Origin: Plasmodium coatneyi | Lineage: Eukaryota; Apicomplexa; Aconoidasida; Haemosporida; Plasmodiidae | Reading direction: 5' to 3' | NCBI RefSeq assembly: GCF_001680005.1 | Contig: NC_033567.1 | Coordinates: forward strand, 2,294,001 to 2,358,000 | DNA length: 64,000 nt | In this document: positions 22,139 through 32,702 of the stretch, in pieces | Layout of the letters: each line of letters opens with the position of its first letter | How positions within the stretch are numbered: the first letter of the stretch is position 1 | The notes under the pieces: generated by a model | The model's input: only the letters and a program-made list of their open reading frames with translations | The model's database searches: none | Told to the model about the DNA's origin: nothing | Translations under genes and position numbers: made by a program

Positions 22139-22604
22139 ATGTACATAAGGGAACAGGACGAGGATATATCGGCCGAACCGGTCGTTTACATATGTGGAGG
22201 TACGTTTCTCTTGTGATTTTTTTTTGAGGGGAGCTCGCCGTGCGGACCGCCCCGTTGCAATGGGTGTGTCTATGACATACAGTCCAGCCATTCAGCTTAG
22301 TTTATTCATTTTGCTGTTATCTTTTTTTTACTCACTTTTTTTCCCACAACAGAATGCGGAATAGACACAGTGATAGCGCCCAACGCATCCCTGCGATGCA
22401 AAAACTGTGGGTCGAAAATTTTTTTCAAGAAAAGGAGCCGAAGAGGTAATGACGTTTCTTACAAAAAAGTATTTCAGCGCGTTTCACCCTTTGTGCTAAT
22501 CGATCACCCTGTTGCAAAAGACTCCGTATGTGCACATTTACAAATTTTTTTTTTTTTTTTTTTTTTTTTCCCCTTTTGTAGTCATGCAGTATGAAGCCCG
22601 CTAA
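22139..22604 (+). CDS. RPB12: DNA-directed RNA polymerases I, II and III subunit RPABC4 (RPB12)
   Basis: Three small exons, too short to show as one open frame: 22139-22199, 22353-22445 and 22582-22604. Phases match, and the borders are GTACGT/CAACAG and GTAATG/TTGTAG. The 58-aa product starts MYIREQDEDISAEPVVYICG and ends KKRSRRVMQYEAR. It has the family's zinc ribbon, with Cys19-x2-Cys22 (CGEC) and Cys36-x2-Cys39 (CKNC), and the C-terminal basic stretch ending in an aromatic-acid-Ala-Arg motif, as in human RPB12 (FDAR). RPB12 is shared by all three nuclear polymerases, where it bridges the Rpb2 and Rpb3 subunits. Length and spacing are typical of the family, so I am confident despite the size. 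It converges with myosin A downstream. Confidence 0.92.
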
Positions 22605-23238
22605 AGGAGCCAACCATTCTATCGCCATGATGCGACACCTTTTTTTATTTTTTTTTTTTGTTTCCTCTTTCCCCTCAATTTGTAACATTACCCTGTGAAG
22701 TACCATCCAGATGTGTTTACCTTTGTGTAAACAATCAGTTGGATAAATTTTGATTTTCAAAAGGTACGTTCTCAAGTAAACTTTTTTTTTTGTTTTTTCT
22801 ACATTTTTTTTTTTTTTTTGGAACGAGACATATATGCATATGTGGATACACGTGAATGGAAAAAAATCGGTTAACATATTTTCGGCCCCCATATATATGA
22901 TGGGGTAAAAATTATAAGTACAAAAGCGCACGCACAGCATGGTACGTTCATTTGGCGCATGCGAAAAGGTGGCGGTGCAAAATAACGCGGGGAAGTATAC
23001 CCCTTACAGAAAAACAAAAACATGGAAAAAAATGCTAAGGTGTACGTGGGTGGGTAAAATGTTCCGTCGAGTCTACATCAACAGGGGGGCAATACAAAAA
23101 TGGTTGCCCGTTCAGGCAAACGGCAAGTACATACACATGTATGTATGAAGTAGACATGTCCCACCACCACTGCCAGTTGATCTCTCCTTTTTTATTACAC
23201 TTTTATTGCGATCCGCGCAACGATGAACGGTTGACGCG
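22605..23238. other. Convergent spacer between RPB12 and myosin A
   Basis: No gene seen. The stretch is T-rich near RPB12 (runs near 22639-22662 and 22780-22820) and should hold the 3' untranslated regions of both flanking genes. Confidence 0.5.
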
Positions 23239-26004
23239 TTACACCGTGAGTCTCTTCCTTATGTGGGCCTGGACCCTCGTGAGGGAAGGCAAATTCTCGT
23301 TCACCTTGCTCTTGTACTTGTGCTTTAAGATGGCGGCCTCGATGACGCTGACACAGTTCTCCCACTCGACGAGCTTCTCCCTCTGGAGAGTTGTGAGTAA
23401 TTTGGCACCCTCCTGTTTCAGAAACACCATGGTCTTTCCAATTTTTAGCATATTCTCGGCGAGGCCCGAAGATTGCAGTAACTTCTCACACTTGGATCTG
23501 GAATCAAGGGACGAATCCTCAGCAATAGCAATGTTGATAAATTTGAACTGGTATAGGAAGTCTTCAAAGGTTCTTCTGTAGGAGTAGCCTAACTGACGCA
23601 GGACGAGGGCTTCCAAAATGGAGAGGGCATGAAGTTGGATCAATATTTTCGGTTCACACCATTCTAGCGGTTTCTTATTTTCATTTGGCTTGATACAACG
23701 AATGAAGTGTGGTTCTGTGCTGTTGATCAGTGTCATTAGTGCAGTTAGCTGGTTCAGGAACTGAGATCCTATTAACGACCCTTTGGCAATTTTTCCCTTT
23801 TCTATAACTTGACCTTCAAACAAGTTCCTCACTATTTCGTTGTCTGAACTTTTGATGACCTCAACCAGTTCTCCTCTCAACACGTCTTTATTCTTTAGTA
23901 AAAAGTTATCTGAGCAGTATTGAATCGGACCAATGGTGTGCTGGATGACGAAATTCTTATTCGAAGCAACCTTCGCTGGAGTGAATCGTTCATTATTCTT
24001 CAGATTTGTAATACAAGCACTGACGAACTTTTCATCTGATCCTCCTGGGGCAAGGCACTGATCTTCCAAGTAGGAGAGAACTGATTTTCCTCTCTCACAT
24101 AGGAGGTCAATTACTGGCTTGTTACTAGTATACTTCAATTCAGCAGTAGATATTCCTTCCTCCATGTACAATTTGGATTCCCTCTCAAAAACAATGTCGA
24201 TAAAGTTCTTCTGGAGCATTTCATTCGTGATGTTAATAAATAGCTGTTCCAGCGAATTGTTCTTAAACACCTCAAAACCGAAAATGTCCAACATACCCAT
24301 GAATACCTTAAACCCACCTTCTGGCTCAATTCTAGTATTCAAATTCTTGATGATCCAGAGGAATAATTTTTCATACATAGCTTTGCAAAGGGACAACTGC
24401 AACACTTCTGCGTCACTCTTATTCCATCTTCCTTCGATTTTATTTCCTCCAGCGTTCGTAACTTTTATTAATAATTCTCTCTTTACCAACTCATGATTTA
24501 AGAACATTAAGTCACAGGCTCTCTTAAACAACTCCGTGTCTTCATCATGAATAGCTGCTGCGTCACTCAATCCTGTTTCTGCCTTCTCTATCATTCGTAC
24601 ATTTCCCAACGTTAGAATACCAGCCACTATGGAAAAAATGTATTCTATCTGGTCATTCGTTAGCTGCATATTTTTTAGAGATTCCATCACTTCTTCGAAA
24701 TCTTTTTCATCATCTACAGAAGGTACTTCAGTCGAGTTTGGGTTCAACAATCTGTAACTCTTTACATCTCTAAGTCCAAATTTCTCCTTCATACTTTTGC
24801 TGGCACCACGAAGGAACTGATAAAATATGTGATATGACCTTTCATTATCGTCCTGAGTTATAATTCTCGATTTTTCCAAAAGAAAGGCAACCACTGAACC
24901 GTTTCTAATACCTCCCTCGTGAGATATAACTAACTGCATGAAACGACCAAAACGGGAGGAGTTGTTATTTCTAATCGTTTTCGCATTACCAAAGGCTTCG
25001 AGAACTGGGTTTGCTGCCATGATCGCTGTCTGGATACTTAGGTCCATGTTTCCACTTTTGGAGGATGCAAAATATCTCATAATTTGCTTCGTCGCTTCTG
25101 TCTTTCCTGCACCTGATTCACCCGAAACGATGATCGTTTGGCTTTTGTTCACACCATGAAGATTCGAAAGAGCTTCCCTTGCACAGGAAAAAATATGTGG
25201 TGGTAGCCTCGTATGATCAGCAGTGTCACGGTACTTTCGAATCCATTCAGCAGTCGTATTTCCCAAATCCTTGTACGGATTGATAGCAACGATTAGCGGC
25301 ACAGCAGTGGTGTATATCTGGTTCTTGAAATATCTGTGTTTCAGAAAGTCCAACACACACGGGATGTTCGTATGGTTCAGCAAGCCGATATCTCCAAACG
25401 ACATCGGGTCCACTTGTGAGTTGCAGTTCCAGGCATGGTCTATGTCGATTTCGTATGGCTGGGCGGGGTGCACACAGTGCGAGGTGGAAAATATGGGGGG
25501 GAGGTACAAATGTGTATACGCACAGTATGTGTAGATTTGTAGGTGCATTCATATAGGGTGTGCGCACTCGCACTTAGTTTCACACGCGCAGCCACACGAA
25601 GAAGCTCATTCCGCATTAGCATGCACATAGATTGCGCTTTGTTCTATTTTTTCATTATTTACAGATCCTGATCCGGGGGGGTCGATCTGCACAACGGTTA
25701 ACTTCTCCTTTTTAGATCCCTGCTGTACAACACATTTTACAAACATGATATTTGGATTTTCCTCTATTGTCGGAGATATATCGGTCCATACTTGATATCC
25801 CTGCGGGGAAAAAGAGGTAATTTTTAAGGCGACTCCAAAATTGGAAATTTGTGCAGGGGGTTATTTCAAACGTTGGCAATCTTTCCATCCCTTGGGAGAT
25901 TTTTTTACCTTAAACACAGCTCCGGATTTGTCAAAAGCCTCGATATTTGAAGCTCGCCTTACAATTTTGCCCGCCGTTTTTATCTCCTCATTTGTGATTG
26001 CCAT
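23239..26004 (-). CDS. MyoA: Myosin A, class XIV motor of the glideosome
   Basis: Three exons on the minus strand: 25909-26004, 25663-25800 and 23239-25458, all phase 0 with GT-AG borders. They encode 817 aa, essentially the length of PfMyoA. The motor drives gliding and host-cell invasion from the space between plasma membrane and inner membrane complex, where its light chains (MTIP, ELC) bind the C-terminal helix. The P-loop GESGAGKT is at residues 191-198. Switch I (NNNSSRFGRF) and the switch II-relay region (DIFGFEVF) are present. The N-terminal extension keeps Ser19 in the context RRASNIEAFD, the regulatory phosphosite described for PfMyoA. The C-terminus, ending AHIRKRLTV, is the basic light-chain-binding tail. 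There is no further tail domain, as expected for class XIVa. The first ATG is supported by the close match of the N-terminus to known MyoA. An unspliced reading would give a false start at 25548. Confidence 0.97.
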
Positions 26005-26144
26005 TTTGTACGCGTAACTCGGAATAAAATGCGAACATAAAATCAAGGAAAAGGTAAAAGGGTAAAAATGCGTCAAATGGGGCGAAGTACTGCTTCTGGT
26101 AGGTACCCTATTTTTGAAGCAAATATTTTTCGGTAAATGTTTAG

Positions 26145-26252
26145 TCAGAACAAAAAAAGGAAGAACAAAAAAAAGGAAGAACAAAAAAAAAGAACAACAA
26201 AAAATGGAAGAACAAAAGAACGGAAGAACAAAAAAGGAAAGAACAAGAACAA
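26145..26252. repeat. Imperfect tandem repeat of an A-rich GGAAGAACAAAAAA-type unit upstream of myosin A
   Basis: About seven imperfect copies of GAAGAAC followed by a variable A run (units of roughly 11-16 bases) lie 140-250 bases upstream of the myosin A start codon, inside its likely leader or promoter. Read on the gene's strand the unit is a T run followed by GTTCTTCC. Copy number and A-run length vary from unit to unit, which points to slippage. Confidence 0.8.
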
Positions 26253-26604
26253 ATGTTGCAGAACAATATTTTTGCACGAACAACTCTAAAACAACAACGC
26301 TTTTGCCAAACACAAGCAGATAATCGGGTAGCATAAAAGCGAAGAAGCACACAAACAAACAAATAAATAAATGAATAAACAAATAAAATAGAACAAAAAA
26401 AAAAAAAAAAAAAGAAGCCAACCTTTTGTTTTCACATGTAAAATATTAAACGAAAAAAGAAAGAAAAAAAAAAAAAGAGAATTTGACAGGTAAAGATAAA
26501 ATAATATAAAACAACCTAAACGGTAAATAAATTTAATTAAAAATATATGTACGGGTCAGGTAAATTTTAACTTTTTTTTTTTTTTATATATTAAACTTGA
26601 AAGC

Positions 26605-26631
26605 TTTTTTTTTTTTTTTTTTTTTTTTTTT
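26605..26631. repeat. T27 homopolymer upstream of myosin A
   Basis: A run of 27 T, with a run of 18 A beginning about 26 bases to its right (near 26659-26675). Both lie in the promoter-proximal region of myosin A and are presumably nucleosome-excluding. Confidence 0.8.
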
Positions 26632-28103
26632 CTGTTTGCACACTCTTTGGTTATTTAAAAAAAAAAAAAAAAAAAGCTGTTTATAGTAGAATGAAAAGTG
26701 TGCCACAAAAAAAAATAAAATAAAGTACATGAACAACAACATGCACATGCAGAACGTGTAACGACCCCAATATGGCACATATATATGCGTGAAAACGTAA
26801 CTATAATTATGTTTGTACAGAAACAGATATAAGATAATTTACGCCAAGAAGGTTTAACAATTTGAGGAATGAAAAGTAACTTTCACCACTCTTTATGACT
26901 TCTTAACTGTGGAAGAGAATTGGCTTTTATTTATTTGCGACGTGCTTCTTAAGCCCCCGCTGGCTCCTTTTTTCAAATGGTTAGATTGCGCATGTTGTAC
27001 AGGTACATATATGCATCTGAATATTTGCACATCGGAATAGGTGTATCTGATTTTATTTTTGCCTCACCGGTGAATAAAGCACCCCCGTGACACTAGAAAT
27101 TTTTTATATTTTGAGAAACGTGTATATTCTGACGCATGTATTATGTGTGTACATATATAGAACCACATGTGTACGCTTCGTGCGCATAAAAAAATTGCAC
27201 AAGAAAAAAGGGAAAAACAAAAGCGGGCATCCTGAAATTATTTTTGCGACCCACAAACTGAGTACAAAACGCGCTAGAGATATAAGTTGGCACGTTTTAA
27301 CTTCAGTAAAGGCTTTGCATTAGAGGCTAACGTGTTTCGCTAAGAATTTCAAAAGGAGCTTACAACCAGGTATTATTTTTTTCACCCATAATTATACTTC
27401 TATCGCTTGAACATCACGAACGCGTGAGCCTTTCCGGCCGTGTGGGGTGCTCCTATAACCACATACGAATTTGCATATATGCACACACAAAAGTGACCCC
27501 CCCACACCGGGTTTGTAATCTGCGGTGAGCAACACAATCGAGGATAGAGAAAAAGCGTTGCCTATAAATGGCCACGTATATTTGTACAAACATTTACGCT
27601 TATGCGTATTTCTACCCCAATTTCGACTATCTATAGAACGAAGTTCGCGTTTTTCTTAAAATGGACTAATCAAAGACCTAAGAGCAGTTCATCCATAGGT
27701 GGCTCCATTTTTTAAATAGTTTAAAAATGCAACTAGCGTTTAGTGAAAGGAAAACGTATAATTTTAAAAAATAATTTTTTCTACTTTTTCACAAATGCCT
27801 GATTCATTCGTGGGCTCATTCTTTTTGCATGTGGCGAAGGCTATTTTAAAGGGAAAACGGAAAAAAATAAAAAATTTAAATGGGGAAAAAGAACAGAAAA
27901 CAAAAAAATCGTTGAGAGGAATCTCATTTTATTCTTTTTGTCCTCATATTACTGTCTTGTGAAAAAAATTGTAGAACAATTCTGAAAGGATGGGGCGACT
28001 TAATTCGGTGAACTTTTTTTTTTTTTCCTTTGAATGGGGAGGTAGACGCTTCACAAAAAATATCATTTTTTCCTTCTCTTCTTTTGCGCATGGGTAAAAA
28101 ATT

Positions 28104-28111
28104 TGCATGCA
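28104..28111. promoter_or_regulatory. TGCATGCA palindrome, candidate AP2-Sp/AP2-EXP binding site upstream of SPECT1
   Basis: A perfect TGCATGCA lies about 750 bases upstream of the SPECT1 start codon. This octamer is the known recognition sequence of the sporozoite ApiAP2 factor (AP2-Sp in rodent parasites, PF3D7_1466400 in P. falciparum). Function here is inferred from the motif and from the gene's known sporozoite expression. Confidence 0.5.
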
Positions 28112-28407
28112 GGTGAAAGTTTCCTTCTGATGCATTTTGTTCCTTAATTTGCGAATTCATCCCTTAAAGGGGTTTAAATGTATATTCAGAACCGGGTTGC
28201 GTTTAATTCCCCCTTCCGTGTGTCCAATCTCCCAGTTGCTTCTTTAGCAACCGCCAAAATAGGAATGCAATGGAGAGTTCCTGCGCATTCGTTTTTAAAG
28301 CAGGTGTAAATATATATACATATATATATATACATATATATACATTTTTACTCCTTAGCGTGTTCATACATTTGGATGTAAAAGAGCTCAATGAGCTTTC
28401 TCACAGG

Positions 28408-28415
28408 TGCATGCA
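28408..28415. promoter_or_regulatory. Second TGCATGCA palindrome upstream of SPECT1
   Basis: A second perfect copy of the octamer lies about 450 bases upstream of the SPECT1 ATG, 304 bases from the first. Two perfect copies in one promoter strengthen the inference of AP2-Sp control, but GCATGC cores also occur elsewhere in the window, so this needs a background count. Confidence 0.5.
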
Positions 28416-28858
28416 TAATCAGAGCTGTTGCAAACGCAGAGGTGGCTTTAAAAACCTATCCCTCGAAAAATTCGCAGGAAAAGTAATGCTTGCTTGTTAA
28501 AAAAAGGAGAAAATTAAAACCGGACAAACGCTCTAACCATATGCACGACATCCATTTTTTTTTTCCATTTTTTGCTTCCCCATAATATGTACGTAATTAT
28601 GCATTTTTTGTCCTGTTAAGCGTTCAACTTAATTTTCACCATGATGATAATTCATTCTCTTTAACTTCATTTTAACTGGTAAGCATTGTTCCACTGAACT
28701 GTCTACATGTACACACATTTATGTGTAACATATTTTTATATGTGCACAAGTTTTGCCTTACGAACACATGAAACAGAAATTCCGCCAGAGGGAAAAAGTC
28801 ATCCAAATTAAAGACATACAGTTCGCTTATCGTTAAAATATTACCAAGTGTTAAAAAA

Positions 28859-29041
28859 ATGGAATTCTTCACTTCCTTTTTGTTCCTTTTAATTGCTCTG
28901 CAATGTGCGATGTCATTCGAAGAAAGTAAGACACTGTCGTGTGCATAATAAATGATTAACAGATTTGTTCGAACTTTGTAAAAAAAAAAAAAAAAAAAAG
29001 CCGTTCAGCCATAAAAACTCACATATGCTATCAAAATAATA

Positions 29042-29073
<32 letters not shown>

Positions 29074-30169
29074 CAGGAGACGTACTCTCACACGTGAATA
29101 AATTTTCCGTGAATGAGTATATTCCAAAGGATGACCATGTGGATCATGGGAAGTTCGAGGTGGGACATCTTACGCACTGGGAGTAGCACAACAAAAATGT
29201 GCAAGCGGCAAAAATGTGAATAAACCGATTTGCTCCTTTCCCCATTTTTAGGCCACAGAATATTTTGAAAAAATCGCTGCAGACTTCACCGATGACGTAA
29301 ATGCAGCCAAGGAAGCTTTACAAAATATGTTCCTCGATGTAGAGGCTTCCTTTGAGGATTTATCCGACGACGTAGCTAAAAGGTGAGCTACCAAAGCTGA
29401 GAAAAGCGTTCTTTGTTTGGTCGTCCCCATTCATTATTACTTGTCTGGGTGTGCGCGCATACATATATGTACATAAATATACGTGTGTACACATATGCTC
29501 ATATAGGCAAAATTGTACACCCTTCCCCCCACCCCCTATTTCTTTAAGTGTGTCACAATACAGCTACGATGCGGAAGAAAAGTTGAACATTCTGGAGGGA
29601 CTTTTATCTGAATATGTTGAAAGTAACACATGCATATTTGTTTGCACTGCAGTGGAACGTGTTAGTTCCCTGATGGGGCGGGCAGTATGTGACAGGAGGA
29701 CAAACGGAAAGACTAACGCAATACGTGTAGGCGTCCCAACTGACCTACCTACCTACCTGCACCTTTTCGCTACAAAATTACCATCCCCCTTCTTACAGAC
29801 AGCAAAGGCGTCATCTTCAACTCACCCGAAGAAAAAAAAAAAGTGGAAAAACACAAGTTCAAAAAAATGTGTGATTTAATCTTAGGGAAGGTAAAAACAT
29901 TGGTAGAACTGAGCACTATTAACTACTATCGAATAATTATAAAATATGGTAAAGGCGACAGAAAAAGTGACATACTGGACAAAGTAAAAAATGACGACAA
30001 CATATCGGATGAGCTGAAAAAGGAGCTGTTAAAATATGAAGACGTGGAAGGTAAAGATGCAAATGTTTCCAACCTGGTCAATTTTATAACCCCCATTTAT
30101 GACAACTTTTTACAAAAGCTAAATGCATTAATTCGAGAACTTTCCGCCGATTTGGGAAAAATAATCTAG
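28859..30169 (+). CDS. SPECT1: Sporozoite micronemal protein essential for cell traversal, SPECT1
   Basis: Five exons: 28859-28925, 29077-29159, 29252-29382, 29565-29623 and 29799-30169, with GT-AG borders and continuous phase, giving 236 aa. Exon 1 encodes a signal peptide (MEFFTSFLFLLIALQCAMS). The mature part is helical and charged, with blocks such as EYFEKIAADFTDDVNAAKEA, LNILEGLLSEYVE and LINFITPIYDNFLQKL-type helices, and it has no membrane segment, in line with the four-helix-bundle fold solved for the rodent protein. SPECT1 is secreted from sporozoite micronemes and is required for migration through host cells on the way to hepatocytes. Assignment rests on the length, signal peptide, helical make-up and position next to myosin A, where P. 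falciparum SPECT1 lies. Only the last exon is visible as a long open frame. The acceptor at 29564 (AATACAG) was chosen because it keeps the frame. Confidence 0.88.
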
Positions 30170-32373
30170 TCCACAAGGGGGATGTCAATATGCCCCTCCG
30201 CGTTTTGCTGCGTCAAATGAACCTTTTGCTGCAATTTTGAGGGGCGCAAAAAAAAAAAAAAAAATGGTATGCTCATACTCATTTTAAAACGTGTTAAGAA
30301 ACGACTGTGGGGGGATAACACTTTGGACAAAAGGATTACTCTTCATTTTGCAGAAAAATCGGGAATTGCTTCTTCCCCCGTATGGATTTTTTTTTTTTTT
30401 TTTTAAATACCGTTATGGGCCACGCTTTTTCGGTGTAACAAAGGTCCCACTGGGGTACATCCCCATGGAGCGACTGCCTCAAGAAGCTTCATTTTTATCG
30501 CTCCTTGTTTTGCGATTTTCCACATTTGGAACTTCCTATAATAAACGTGAAGGAACTCCTCTTCAGCCTCATCCTCAACCACCGGCCCCTCCCCGTTTAG
30601 CTGCACATATGCATATGAGCATTTTACACATGTGTACACCTGTTAATCATTTTTTTTGTTTGTTTGGTAAATTTTGCCATACCTCCGTAGTGTAGCTCAC
30701 CAGCGATGTATGTACACTTCCCCGTTTATGCCCATTCATGCGTCCTCTCAAAATGTATATGTACATGGTTGGGACTGAATGGGGGGTCCACCCTACGCAG
30801 TTGGAAGAGGAACTCAGCAAGCAACTCATGCAAGTGGTGTAGCTTATGCAAATTGTGTAACCGTGCAAAAGAGCTTGCCGCTTAATAAAGGAATTAATTT
30901 TTTGGGAAAAGTTCCACGCCTTCATATTCTGCTACATTTCTTCCACACCATTTTTGAAGTTCCCCCATCCCTTCGCAAACTTTGCAAAATAAAGTGTGCG
31001 TAAAATTTCCACCTGGGTGATAATTATAGAGGCGCCACATAAGCGGTAGGAAGTGAAAAGTAAGTCCTTTTTGCATCACTTATCCTATTATATTCATTTG
31101 GGGGGAAATAATTCTGCCGCTTTTCCACTGGGATGTGGGAAAAACACGCGGTTGTTGAAAAAGAAGGCAATTTTGGAAGGAACCCCAAAATAAAAAAAAA
31201 CTGTGTAGAATTAAAAAATAAAAAACTGGAGGCCAACGCGTTGTTCGCCAAAATTTTGCCCCCATAATCGAAAAACCGAGGACGGTGGAAAAAAAAAGGT
31301 GTGTACGTGGGATTGTATGCACGCAAAGCTATTTAACATGCGGTAGGAAAACAGTTCCCCACGAGGTGCACATTCGCATTGTTGGTAGGTGGAGTGTATA
31401 ATGCATACGGACCGTTAAGTCAGTAAGTACACAATTTGGTTTTGTGATTGCGAAGGAGAGCCCTCTGTGTCATGCAATACTTTTTTTTCATTGGTGTTGG
31501 GGGAAGCTTTTTTTTTTAGCCGCTACTAAATAGGGGAAATATGGCTCTTTTTTTTTGGGGGGGGAAGGCTTATTAGGTTAAAGGGCAAAGGGAGGAAAAA
31601 GAAGAAAAAAAAAAAACACCTTGTGTGCACTTAATCATACCAACACACGTACTTACGTTACATGCAAACATATGTGTTGAATGTATGTTACATGTATATG
31701 CTCGTGCAGCCCTTCCACCAGTGAGCCCGTTTTGTTTTTATCCCCCGAGTGGCTGTACAAGGAATAAATACCTACCTATTATGTGCATATAAATATACGC
31801 ACATTTATGTATTTATTTATATTGTATACAGGGAGGCTTGTATATGCGTATGTTTTTCCCCCTAGCGAAATACGCCTGAAAGGTTTCTGGATGGCAATTG
31901 CTACTGGCACTGCCCCCCCATCCACAGAGAAAAAAATTCTTCCTCATTGAATACCCAATGAGGTCCCTGTAGGAACGTGTTTGCATTGTTATATTATTTT
32001 GCGTACATAAACTTCTAGGCAAAAGTGTACCGTATAATAAACTGGGGACGTACCTAAATATACGCACATAATTTATACGCATGGAAATGTACCTATGTCA
32101 CGCACGTAGGTACCTACTCTTCGTATGGGGATAAATATGTACGTATGTATGTACCTGTACATATGCATATGCAGGGTTGCGTGCACTTTGGTGAGGAATA
32201 CCCCCCTCCTGTACTACTTGCTAACGGCCTAATGTTGAAAAAATAAGGGCTGCTTTATTATGTACGAATAAGGGTACGTGGCGCAAATTTGTTTGTTCAC
32301 TTTTTTGTAATTTGAAAAGTTATTCCTTTGCTAAACCTACCCCTTCTTCGTCGTCCCTCTGCTGTTCTTTTTC

Positions 32374-32404
<31 letters not shown>

Positions 32405-32702
32405 CATTTTCCCCGTTGGCTTTCCCCAATTGAGGAGGTAGTATCATGCAAATTCGTAACGGAGGTTTGTTTCCGTTTAGTCTGAGCATACGTGTGGCCA
32501 CGTGCATGTGCTTTTATTACAACCTGTTCTTCGTACCATTGCAACATTATCACAGGTCTGCAGATATTCCCCCCCTGCATGTCCCCACGTTAAACTATAA
32601 CTGTGCAGGAAGCGTGCCCCGAACAAGACGCCGTAGATAATCGAATCGCAAAAAAGCACATTTTGTAATTTCCCTTTTACGGAGCAGCATAACGTGTAAG
32701 CC
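30170..32702. other. 2.5 kb spacer between SPECT1 and CK2 beta
   Basis: I find no coding exon here. It has A/T runs (30249-30264, 30389-30404, 32377-32403), a G9-10 run near 31556-31565 and many short frames on both strands with no coding character. The flanking genes are in tandem, so this holds the SPECT1 3' region and the CK2 beta promoter. Confidence 0.5.
32377..32403. repeat. T27 homopolymer
   Basis: An uninterrupted T run about 300 bases upstream of the CK2 beta start codon, in its likely promoter. Confidence 0.8.

Larger units (their letters stand above)
26005..28858. other. Divergent 2.9 kb spacer between myosin A and SPECT1
   Basis: No coding exon seen. It contains the myosin A promoter side (A-rich tandem repeats at 26145-26252, a T run at 26605-26631) and the SPECT1 promoter side (two TGCATGCA palindromes at 28104-28111 and 28408-28415, and a TA/CATATA patch near 28310-28345). 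Short frames in this stretch have no recognisable protein character. Confidence 0.5.

Noticed and set aside
26005..28858. GTGCA/TGCAC motifs of the invasion factor AP2-I upstream of myosin A
   Set aside because: Several copies are present, but the five-base core is too short and too frequent in the window to support a site call.
29451..29879. A 142-codon plus-strand frame over the SPECT1 introns
   Set aside because: It crosses two splice-bounded introns and ends in a Lys/Ser-rich tail. The SPECT1 exon structure explains the region better.
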